Shown: piece by piece, positions 1-6,653 of the stretch | Layout: each line of letters opens with the position of its first letter | Position numbering within the stretch: position 1 is the first letter of the stretch | Assembly (NCBI GenBank): GCA_031423755.1 | Contig: JANPGC010000159.1 | Location: 1-6,653 of the forward strand | Length of the DNA: 6,653 bases | DNA from: JANMEX01 sp031423755 | GTDB taxonomy: Bacteria > Pseudomonadota > Alphaproteobacteria > Rhizobiales > Rhizobiaceae | Direction: 5' to 3' | Notes under the pieces: model-generated | Databases searched by the model: none | What the model was told of the DNA's origin: nothing | What the model saw: the letters and a program-made list of their open reading frames with translations, nothing else | Program-made: the position numbers and the translations under genes

Positions 1-968
1 CACACATCGTTGAAATAGCCGTCGTCCTTGCCGTCCATAATGTCGTGCAGCATTTCACCAATGCGTAACCCTGCTGCCCTGATCGACGAACGGGTCGTCG
101 AGACCGTCGGCACCATGTTATCGGCGCTGATGTACGGGAACACGTCATCATGCGCGATCAATGAGATGTCATCGCCAAGTTTCAGTCCGGCAGTACGCAC
201 CGCGCGCATTGCCCCGAGGGCTGACATCATCGACCCTGCAATCACCGCAGTCGGCTGCTCTTTTAACTCAAGGAATCCGGCCATCAGCCGAAAGCCCATT
301 TCATCCGTGAACTCGCCGTTTCCCAGCAAAGTTTCATCCACCGTCAGTCCACGCTCCATATGCGCCGCGCGAAAGCCCTGATCGCGATGCTCGGCGAATG
401 TGCGGCCCTTCTGTCCGTTGATGAACGCGATGCGCGAATGGCCAAGGTCTGCCAGATATCCGGTCGCTTGCTTTATTGCGCCGAAATTGTCGATGTCCAT
501 GAAGTGATACGGCAGATCTGATTTGGTTCGGCCATGCATAATGAATGGCAGGCCAAGCTGGGTAAGAAAAGCGATGCGGTCATCCTCGACTGTCGGCGAG
601 TGAAGTATGACCGCATCAACCCGCTTGGAAGCGGCAAGTCGCCTGTAGGTTTGCAGTTCCGCCTCGCGCGACACGACCGTTGAAAGCAGCATGTCAATGC
701 CGTCTTCCTCAAGCCGCGTGCCCAGACCGCCCATGAACTCACTGGTGTGCGGGCCAAACTCCGAGCCACCGCGGAACACGATGCCAATGGCGCCGGCGCG
801 CCCGGTCGCCAGGCCAATCGCAGAGCGGTTGGGATGGTAGCCATATTTGCGCGCAGCCTCCGCGACACGCTCGCGTGTTTCAGTCTTGACCTCCGGATAT
901 CCAGACAGCGCGCGGCTCACTGTCGTCTGCGACAGGCCGAGTTTGCGTGAAAATTCCTTCAGGTTCAT
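1..968 (-). CDS. LacI-family transcriptional regulator of the adjacent sugar importer (3' end cut by window edge)
   Basis: A continuous minus-strand frame of 322 complete codons with no stop before the left edge; only a short C-terminal piece should be missing, since LacI-family proteins usually have about 330-350 residues. The protein starts directly at helix 1 (MNLKEFSRKLGLSQTTVSRALSG), with recognition helix around residues 13-23, then the conserved YPEV and the KYGYHPN stretch (41-47) leading to a hinge with Leu53. The rest is a periplasmic-binding-protein-like effector domain: MDIDNFGAIKQATGYLADLGHSRIAFI, then SLIAHDD and the VPTVSTTRSSIRAAG segment, all family hallmarks. It is divergent from the importer operon, so it most likely represses that operon and releases DNA on binding a sugar. 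By position it corresponds to ThuR; the N-terminus also resembles AglR-type alpha-glucoside regulators. The ATG was chosen because it begins exactly at the helix-turn-helix; no Shine-Dalgarno is visible before it. Family assignment is very sure, the ligand is inferred. Confidence 0.95.
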   Translation of the reverse strand, partial: MNLKEFSRKLGLSQTTVSRALSGYPEVKTETRERVAEAARKYGYHPNRSAIGLATGRAGAIGIVFRGGSEFGPHTSEFMGGLGTRLEEDGIDMLLSTVVSREAELQTYRRLAASKRVDAVILHSPTVEDDRIAFLTQLGLPFIMHGRTKSDLPYHFMDIDNFGAIKQATGYLADLGHSRIAFINGQKGRTFAEHRDQGFRAAHMERGLTVDETLLGNGEFTDEMGFRLMAGFLELKEQPTAVIAGSMMSALGAMRAVRTAGLKLGDDISLIAHDDVFPYISADNMVPTVSTTRSSIRAAGLRIGEMLHDIMDGKDDGYFNDV

Positions 969-1020
969 ACGATTTGTTCACGCTGTTGACCAAAAATAGC
1001 CCTCAGCAATCCCCCCGGAA

Positions 1021-1047
1021 ATGATAGGCCTCGACGTTCGCCATCAA
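1021..1047 (-). promoter_or_regulatory. Weak candidate promoter of the LacI-type regulator
   Basis: On the minus strand, TTGATG (1042-1047) is followed after a short 15-bp spacer by TATCAT (1021-1026), a five-of-six match to TATAAT. Initiation would fall near 1014, giving a leader of about 45 nt. The spacer is shorter than the usual 16-18 bp, so this is only a candidate. Confidence 0.25.
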
Positions 1048-1083
1048 ATGCCAAAACCAAATTGCTCCGGTGATCAGCATCAT

Positions 1084-1105
1084 TTGAAAGCGTTATCGAT
1101 TTCAA
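1084..1105. promoter_or_regulatory. 22-bp imperfect inverted repeat, possible second LacI-type operator
   Basis: Perfect 6-bp arms TTGAAA (1084-1089) and TTTCAA (1100-1105) flank a partly symmetric centre; 18 of 22 positions obey two-fold symmetry. One half reads AAAGCG, as in the operator at 1291-1300, and the other reads AAATCG on the opposite strand. The halves lie further apart than in a typical LacI operator, so it could be an auxiliary site, an autoregulatory site for the divergent regulator, or a site for another protein. Confidence 0.4.
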
Positions 1106-1256
1106 CACTGGACCAACTGCAAAATTTTGGCAAGCCAATGTCAAAGGCTATCCGTGCCATCCGCACGGTGCTCTTGATTATCCAATTGAAACATATTGAT
1201 TTTTGACCATTTGCCTCGTTGGTTTCGAGATTTGATCACGTTGCGCAATGTGCCAC

Positions 1257-1285
1257 TTGACAAAAATCGTCAATATGGGATTAAT
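1257..1285 (+). promoter_or_regulatory. Candidate sigma-70 promoter of the thuEFGK operon
   Basis: A perfect TTGACA at 1257-1262, preceded by C (CTTGAC, as in the rhizobial consensus), is followed after 17 bp by ATTAAT at 1280-1285, a four-of-six match to TATAAT. Transcription would start near 1292, inside the AAAGCGCTTT operator, leaving a leader of about 118 nt. The weak -10 box keeps confidence moderate. Confidence 0.55.
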
Positions 1286-1287
1286 AA

Positions 1288-1303
1288 TTTAAAGCGCTTT
1301 CAA
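1288..1303. promoter_or_regulatory. LacI-family operator (AAAGCGCTTT core) at the thuE promoter
   Basis: The 10-bp perfect palindrome AAAGCGCTTT at 1291-1300 sits in the context TTTAAAGCGCTTTCAA. A palindrome centred on GC with A/T-rich arms is the classic pattern for LacI/GalR-family operators in alphaproteobacterial sugar loci. It lies just downstream of the candidate -10 box and covers the predicted start point, where a bound repressor would block initiation. The divergent LacI-type protein is the obvious candidate ligand, by inference from position. Confidence 0.65.
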
Positions 1304-1410
1304 ATTTCGTTTCGCAATGAAATGTCGTCACGCTTTCGCCGCCGCTTGTCTGGGAGGATATTCGCGGGCTGCGCGGCATATTTGTTCAATCACCACCGGG
1401 AGGACTACCA

Positions 1411-2676
1411 ATGAAAATCAAGTCAATGTTTGCCGGTCTCGCAGCTGGCACCATGCTGATGTCGGGTGTCGCGTCAGCGGCCAATATCAGCTTTGTTTCC
1501 GGCGCGACCGGCAACGATCTCGCCATTTTCCAGGAACAGGTTAAGCCTTGGGAAGCAAAAACCGGCAATACGGTCACCATCGTCCCGATGCCGTCTTCGA
1601 CATCCGACCAGTTCGGCCAGTACCGCCTGTGGCTGGCAGCCGGCAACAGCGACATCGATTTGTACCAGATGGATGTGATCTGGGCACCGCAGCTGGCTGA
1701 CCAGTTTGTCGATCTGACCGAAGCCGCCAAGGACATCGCGCCACTGCACTTCCCGTCGATTATTGAATCGCAGACCGTCGGCGGCAAGCTCGTTGCCATG
1801 CCATTGTTCACCGATGCGCCGGCCCTCTACTACCGCAAGGACTTGCTCGAAAAGTATGGCAAGACCGCTCCGAAGACCTGGGACGAAATGGCAGCGATTG
1901 CCGAAGAGATCCAGAACAAGGAACGCGAAGGCGGCAACAAGGACATGCAGGGTTTTGTGTTCCAGGGCAATGCCTATGAAGGCCTGACCTGTGACGCTCT
2001 TGAGTGGGTTAAGTCATCCGGTGGTGGCCAGATCGTCGAGGCTGACGGCACGATCTCGATCAACAACGAGAAGGCCGCCGCTGCTATCGATCGCGTCAAA
2101 GGCTGGATCGGCAAGATCTCTCCGGAAGGTGTCTTGGCTTATCAGGAAGAAGAGTCCCGCGGCGTCTGGCAGGTCGGCAATGCCGTGTTCATGCGCAACT
2201 GGCCTTACGCCTATGGCCTCGGCAACAGCGACGACTCCAAGGTGAAGGGCCTGTTCGACGTTGTCCCGCTGCCATCAGGCGGTGAAGGCGGCGGTTCGGC
2301 TGCGACGCTTGGCGGCTGGAACGTCGGCGTTTCGAAATATTCCAAGAACCAGGAAGCAGCGATTGATCTCGTCAAGTTCCTCGGCTCGGCGGAATACCAG
2401 AAGCAGAACGCGATCAAGGGCTCCAAGCTCCCGACCATCATCTCGCTTTATGACGATGCGGACATCGCCGCTGCCCAGCCGATCATCCCGCGCTGGAAGG
2501 AAGTGTTCCTGAACGCGGTTCCGCGTCCTTCAGCTCCGACCAAGGTCAAGTACAACGAAGTGTCGTCGCTGTTCTGGTCTGCTGTGCACGACACGCTGTC
2601 GGGCAAGGGCTCGGGCGCAGAGAACCTCGAAATTCTCGAGGCCAAGCTGACCGAACTCAAGGCCGACGCCTGGTAA
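1411..2676 (+). CDS. thuE: Periplasmic trehalose/maltose-type sugar-binding protein of an ABC importer
   Basis: A 421-residue extracellular solute-binding protein of the MalE-like family that captures sugar in the periplasm and delivers it to the ThuFG permease. Residues 1-23 form a Sec signal peptide: basic start MKIK, hydrophobic core, and an ASA cleavage site before ANISFVSG. The mature part has the family pattern: a GNDLAIFQEQVKPWEAKTG strand-helix start, QYRLWLAAGNSDIDLYQMDVIWAPQLADQF, APALYYRKDLLEKYG, TWDEM, aromatic-rich GVWQVGNAVFMRNWPYAYG, GGWNVGVSKYSKNQEAAIDLVKFL and a C-terminal alpha-helical tail. The start is fixed by GGGAGGA at 1398-1404, six bases upstream. It is the first gene of the operon and is followed by a 165-nt gap with two hairpins. 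The length and partners (a 276-residue ThuG rather than the longer AglG) favour ThuE over AglE. Preference for trehalose, maltose or sucrose is inferred by family and cannot be read from sequence. Confidence 0.93.
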   Translation: MKIKSMFAGLAAGTMLMSGVASAANISFVSGATGNDLAIFQEQVKPWEAKTGNTVTIVPMPSSTSDQFGQYRLWLAAGNSDIDLYQMDVIWAPQLADQFVDLTEAAKDIAPLHFPSIIESQTVGGKLVAMPLFTDAPALYYRKDLLEKYGKTAPKTWDEMAAIAEEIQNKEREGGNKDMQGFVFQGNAYEGLTCDALEWVKSSGGGQIVEADGTISINNEKAAAAIDRVKGWIGKISPEGVLAYQEEESRGVWQVGNAVFMRNWPYAYGLGNSDDSKVKGLFDVVPLPSGGEGGGSAATLGGWNVGVSKYSKNQEAAIDLVKFLGSAEYQKQNAIKGSKLPTIISLYDDADIAAAQPIIPRWKEVFLNAVPRPSAPTKVKYNEVSSLFWSAVHDTLSGKGSGAENLEILEAKLTELKADAW

Positions 2677-2694
2677 TCTCCCACTTTTGAAGGC

Positions 2695-2720
2695 GATGCG
2701 CTGCTTCAATGCAGCGCATC
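2695..2720 (+). repeat. Perfect 10-bp stem hairpin after thuE
   Basis: GATGCGCTGC (2695-2704) and GCAGCGCATC (2711-2720) are perfect inverted repeats around a 6-nt loop TTCAAT, starting 18 nt after the thuE stop codon. No T-tract follows, so it is not a standard intrinsic terminator. It would form a stable RNA stem protecting the thuE message from 3' exonucleases. Confidence 0.8.
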
Positions 2721-2733
2721 TGTTCGCCAATCA

Positions 2734-2756
2734 GGGACGGGCGCTCTGCCCGTCTC
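2734..2756 (+). repeat. Second hairpin in the thuE-thuF gap
   Basis: GACGGGC (2736-2742) pairs with GCCCGTC (2748-2754) around a 5-nt loop; one G-T and one more G-C pair extend the stem to nine pairs. It lies 13 nt after the first hairpin and is again followed by no T-run (CGCTGTCAG). Together the two stems look like an mRNA processing or stabilising element. Confidence 0.75.
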
Positions 2757-2841
2757 GCTGTCAGTCATATAGTTGCTGAAGCCAAATGTGGGGGCCGCGC
2801 TGGCGGCGTCCATGCAACGGGGAGCTTGGGAGGCAATCCGC

Positions 2842-3818
2842 ATGAGCACAGTCTCGTCAGCCGCACCTGCGGGCGCGGTCAAGAACAACATTTCAGAATT
2901 GCAAGCCGAGCGACTGCGCGCCGCGCGCTGGTTCCTTGTGCCAATGGTCATCGCGTTGATCATTGTCGCAGGTTGGCCGCTCTACCGCACCATCTACTTC
3001 TCGTTCACCAACGCTTCGCTCACCGATCTTTATAATTCCAAGTTCATCGGTTTCGACAATTATCTGAGATGGACGACGATGAAGAGCGGCAAAGTCCTGT
3101 GGGGCGGATTGCTGGCCGATCCGGCTTGGTGGAACGCTCTTTGGAATACGCTCCGTTTTGCCTTCACGTCCGTCATTCTGGAAACCATACTCGGCACAAT
3201 CGTTGCGCTTGTCCTCAACGCGGAATTCAAGGGCCGGGGCATTGTGCGCGCGGCCATCCTGATCCCGTGGGCGATCCCGACCATCGTGTCGGCGAAAATG
3301 TGGTCTTGGATGCTCAACGACCAGTTTGGCATCCTGAATGATCTGTTTGTGCGCATGCACCTGATCGAAAAGCCGATTGCCTGGGCGGCCACTGCCGACA
3401 CTGCGATGTTTGCCGTGCTGATGGTGGACATCTGGAAGACGACGCCATTCATGGCGCTGCTCATTCTTGCCGGTCTGCAAATGGTGCCAAAAGACATCTA
3501 TGAAGCCGCAGAAATTGATGGCGTGCACCCGGTGAAGGTCTTCTTCAAGGTGACGCTGCCGCTGATCAAACCGGCACTGATGGTCGCAGTGATTTTCCGC
3601 ATGCTCGACGCCATGCGCATTTTCGACCTGATCTATGTGCTCACACCCAACAGTTCCTCGACGAAAACACTCTCCGTGATCTCGCGAGAAAATCTGTTTG
3701 ACTTCGACAAGTTTGCCTATGGCTCTGCGCAGGCCACAATGCTGTTCCTCATCCTGACCGGCATGACCCTCCTGTATATCAAGCTCGGCAAAGTCCAACT
3801 CGACGGGGGAGACCGCTG

Positions 3819-3819
<1 letters not shown>
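2842..3819 (+). CDS. thuF: Sugar ABC transporter permease (first inner-membrane subunit, MalF-like)
   Basis: A 325-residue inner-membrane permease that forms half of the sugar channel with ThuG. A short cytoplasmic N-terminus is followed by hydrophobic segments around 30-54, 101-126, 136-158, 186-212, 243-266 and 296-314, giving the six-helix core of the MalF-like family. The cytoplasmic EAA loop, which docks to the ATPase, is at 221-246: EAAEIDGVHPVKVFFKVTLP followed by LIKPAL. The ATG at 2842 was chosen over upstream in-frame starts (TTG 2773, ATG 2812) because GGGAGG at 2828-2833 lies eight bases before it and the length then fits the family (about 328 residues in S. meliloti, from memory). 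Its stop codon overlaps the thuG start by one base (TGATG), implying coupled translation. The long periplasmic P2 domain of enteric MalF is absent, as is normal in this subfamily. Confidence 0.93.
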
Positions 3820-4649
<830 letters not shown>

Positions 4650-4660
4650 GGGAGACAACA

Positions 4661-5665
<1,005 letters not shown>

Positions 5666-5687
5666 GACCTGCGGGCATGAGGATACG

Positions 5688-5718
5688 AAACGGCGGCTGC
5701 GTGTCGCCGTTTTTGTTT
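5688..5718 (+). terminator. Rho-independent terminator of the thuEFGK operon
   Basis: AAACGGCG (5688-5695) and CGCCGTTT (5705-5712) form a perfect 8-bp stem with a 9-nt loop, running into TTTTTGTTT on the plus strand. It starts 22 nt after the thuK stop. On the minus strand no T-run follows the stem, so it is directional and does not obviously terminate the oppositely oriented tRNA-Val transcript. Confidence 0.88.
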
Positions 5719-5844
5719 GCAGATTCTGATATCCTGCACCAGCCCGCCTACGCCACGGCTTCGGAGCGGCAGCGTTCGCCCCTTGGGCTTCAAACTTCGA
5801 GGATAATCCCGGGCTTGCCGAGCCATAGCACGAAGGGCGAAGGC
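5719..5844. other. Intergenic stretch between operon terminator and tRNA-Val
   Basis: No gene, strong hairpin with a T-tract or repeat is seen. On the minus strand this is the trailer of tRNA-Val, and I find no clear intrinsic terminator for that transcript. Open frames crossing it on either strand run through the tRNA and are spurious. Confidence 0.5.
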
Positions 5845-5920
5845 TGGTGGGCGATGACGGACTCGAACCGCCGACATCCTCGGTGTAAACGAGGCGCTCT
5901 ACCAACTGAGCTAATCGCCC
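5845..5920 (-). tRNA. tRNA-Val (anticodon TAC)
   Basis: The minus strand folds as a complete 76-nt cloverleaf: acceptor GGGCGAT/ATCGCCC, D-arm GCTC-AGTTGGTA-GAGC, anticodon stem CCTCG/CGAGG around loop TTTACAC (anticodon TAC, 5885-5887), T-arm with TTCGAGT, discriminator A and an encoded CCA (5845-5847). It decodes GTN valine codons, with uridine-34 presumably modified. Its 3' end faces the sugar operon; no copy of that 3' end is seen elsewhere in the window. Confidence 0.97.
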
Positions 5921-5971
5921 CCGAAGGGTCTGTCTTGGTGCCCTCGTCTAAGCGTTTTGGCGGTGCTTCGC

Positions 5972-6000
5972 AATATGAAAACAACCGATTTGACAGGCAA
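5972..6000 (-). promoter_or_regulatory. Candidate promoter of tRNA-Val
   Basis: On the minus strand TTGCCT (5995-6000) and CATATT (5972-5977) are separated by 17 bp, each a four-of-six match to consensus. Initiation near 5965 would give a leader of about 45 nt before the mature tRNA. Confidence 0.35.
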
Positions 6001-6064
6001 TGTGAGGCGCAACGAAAGTGTCAGTGTCCGTTTGCGCTTTACTTGCTTTTTCGTGCCGACTTCG

Positions 6065-6094
6065 CTTGACAGGGTAGGGGGGCTTCTCTAAACG
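6065..6094 (+). promoter_or_regulatory. Candidate promoter of tRNA-Asp
   Basis: CTTGACA at 6065-6071 contains a perfect -35 box. After 17 bp comes CTAAAC (6088-6093), which matches four of six positions of the rhizobial CTATAT -10 consensus. Initiation near 6101 would give a leader of about 38 nt before the mature tRNA. The perfect -35 and correct distance make this the best promoter in the tRNA interval. Confidence 0.5.
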
Positions 6095-6138
6095 AGCGCT
6101 CAAGCCGGTCGGCGAGCGTCGAACGGTGTCGGAAATGT

Positions 6139-6215
6139 GCGGGTGTAGCTCAGTTGGTTAGAGTGCCGGCCTGTCACGCCGGAGGTCGCGGGTTCGAGCC
6201 CCGTCACTCGCGCCA
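6139..6215 (+). tRNA. tRNA-Asp (anticodon GTC)
   Basis: A complete 77-nt cloverleaf: acceptor GCGGGTG/CACTCGC, D-arm with AGTTGGTTA, anticodon stem CCGGC/GCCGG around loop CTGTCAC (anticodon GTC, 6173-6175), T-arm GCGGG-TTCGAGC-CCCGT, discriminator G and an encoded CCA ending at 6215. It decodes both Asp codons. It is divergent from tRNA-Val and points toward nuoA. Confidence 0.98.
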
Positions 6216-6486
6216 TTTCCCAAAATCTCGAAAATTGCAGAGCTGTAGCGTCCCGTCCAACCGGGTTGCGCGCCTGCGTTTTCCCTCGCACATTGCCATG
6301 TGAAATTTGGCCGCATTTGCCTTGGTTTTGCCAATGTCAGACTTGCTTCGCTGTTGCGAAAGGGTTATCGCTCGAACGTTGCCGCATGGTCCTTGACCCC
6401 ATGTTCAACTGCTTCTACCGCCGGACTGCAGCCTGATTGAAACGATCAGGATTCGCACTTCGGTGGCTTAGCTTGCGGGATGCGCC
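6216..6486. other. Intergenic region between tRNA-Asp and nuoA
   Basis: This 271-bp stretch has no convincing coding frame. It should contain the tRNA-Asp trailer and the nuo promoter. A CTTGAC box at 6392-6397 is followed at 17 bp by CTACCG (6415-6420), a weak promoter candidate that would start near 6427. I see no clear T-tract terminator after tRNA-Asp. Confidence 0.45.
6432..6450 (+). repeat. Small hairpin in the probable nuoA leader
   Basis: CCTGAT (6432-6437) and ATCAGG (6445-6450) are perfect arms around a 7-nt loop, 36 nt upstream of the nuoA start. No T-run follows, so it is a leader stem or a protein-binding palindrome rather than a terminator. Confidence 0.45.
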
Positions 6487-6653
6487 ATGAACGATCTTTT
6501 GTCTTCTTATCTGCCGATTGTCATCTTTCTGGGCGTTGCGCTCTTGATCGGCATTGCCCTGATGGTCGCGCCCTTTCTGGTCGCTTACCGTGCGCCGGAT
6601 CCGGAAAAGCTGTCGGCCTATGAATGCGGCTTCAATGCGTTTGACGATGCGCG
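6487..6653 (+). CDS. nuoA: NADH-quinone oxidoreductase subunit A, N-terminal part (cut by window edge)
   Basis: The first 55 codons of NuoA, a small membrane-arm subunit of respiratory complex I; the full protein is usually about 120 residues, so roughly half is missing. The sequence begins MNDLLSSYLPIVIFLGVALL with one transmembrane helix near 9-34, then the family hallmark YECGFNAFDDA at 45-55, which is part of the loop near the quinone site that undergoes active/deactive changes in complex I. The ATG at 6487 is preceded by GGGA at 6477-6480. As in other bacteria it should be the first gene of the nuo operon continuing to the right. Identity is very secure despite truncation. Confidence 0.96.
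   Translation, partial: MNDLLSSYLPIVIFLGVALLIGIALMVAPFLVAYRAPDPEKLSAYECGFNAFDDA

Larger units (their letters stand above)
969..1410. promoter_or_regulatory. Divergent control region between the LacI-type regulator and thuE
   Basis: This 442-bp stretch is AT-richer than the flanking genes and contains no convincing gene; the short open frames in it lack ribosome sites and recognisable protein features. It holds, left to right, a weak minus-strand promoter candidate near 1021-1047, a 22-bp imperfect inverted repeat at 1084-1105, an AAAATTTT palindrome at 1121-1128, a plus-strand promoter candidate at 1257-1285, an AAAGCGCTTT operator core at 1291-1300 and a roughly 110-nt thuE leader. The arrangement fits a repressor that controls the importer and perhaps its own gene. 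Confidence 0.8.

Noticed and set aside
28..381. Plus-strand 117-codon frame at the left edge
   Set aside because: It lies antisense to the LacI-type regulator, whose family motifs are unmistakable.
1021..1206. A 61-codon plus-strand frame in the control region
   Set aside because: No ribosome site, no recognisable protein features, and it lies across probable regulatory palindromes.
1196..1414. A 72-codon plus-strand frame whose stop overlaps the thuE start as ATGA, with an internal ATG at 1322 giving a 30-codon leader peptide
   Set aside because: The first start precedes the likely promoter, neither start has a ribosome site, and the sequence shows no leader-peptide codon pattern; the overlap is likely chance.
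2695..2756. The two hairpins after thuE as intrinsic terminators
   Set aside because: Neither is followed by a T-tract, and thuF-thuK need a promoter or read-through; a stabiliser or processing role fits better.
2773..2841. Upstream 23-codon extension of thuF from TTG 2773 (or ATG 2812)
   Set aside because: The start at 2842 has a GGGAGG at ideal spacing and gives the normal family length; the extension lacks a good ribosome site.
5790..5984. Minus-strand open frame containing a VGRAPRLHRGCRRFES-like stretch, plus another (5342-5905) containing VERLVYTEDVGGSSPSSPT
   Set aside because: Both are translations of the tRNA-Val gene, a well-known source of false protein annotations.
5990..6018. 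A second perfect TTGACA (5990-5995) as promoter for tRNA-Asp
   Set aside because: At 17 bp it is followed by CGAAAG, which does not resemble a -10 box; the copy at 6066-6071 fits better.
6100..6291. Minus-strand open frame with ARVTGLEPATSGVTGRHSNQ
   Set aside because: It is the antisense translation of tRNA-Asp; this peptide recurs in databases as a tRNA artefact.

Overview
This 6.65 kb window looks like an alphaproteobacterial chromosome, most likely Hyphomicrobiales (Rhizobium/Brucella-type). The evidence is moderately high GC, GGGAGG-type Shine-Dalgarno sites, a ThuEFGK-type sugar transporter, and a tRNA-Val / tRNA-Asp / nuoA arrangement that I recall from rhizobial genomes. Genus and species cannot be fixed from the sequence.

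Layout: positions 1-968 (minus strand) hold a LacI-family regulator whose C-terminus runs off the left edge. A 442-bp divergent control region (969-1410) follows, with a promoter-like TTGACA box, a perfect AAAGCGCTTT LacI-type operator core and a second longer inverted repeat. Positions 1411-5665 (plus strand) form a four-gene ABC importer operon: periplasmic binding protein (thuE), two permeases (thuF, thuG) and the ATPase (thuK). It ends in a clear intrinsic terminator at 5688-5718. The gap between thuE and thuF carries two tandem hairpins without T-tracts. After the operon come a minus-strand tRNA-Val(TAC), a plus-strand tRNA-Asp(GTC) and the first 55 codons of nuoA (respiratory complex I), which leaves the window on the right.

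Working model: the LacI-type protein represses the importer from the AAAGCGCTTT operator at the probable transcription start, and is relieved by a sugar or sugar derivative. ThuE captures an alpha-glucoside such as trehalose or maltose in the periplasm, ThuF and ThuG form the channel, and ThuK drives transport. The hairpins after thuE probably raise binding-protein mRNA relative to the membrane components. No sugar-processing enzyme is encoded here: the thuA and thuB genes that follow thuK in Sinorhizobium meliloti are absent, and the terminator closes the operon. I see no CRISPR, prophage, insertion sequence, or sign of a novel defence system. The second-look points are regulatory: hairpins, operators, a duplicated Shine-Dalgarno motif, the regulator start without an obvious ribosome site, and a shortened ThuK C-terminal domain.
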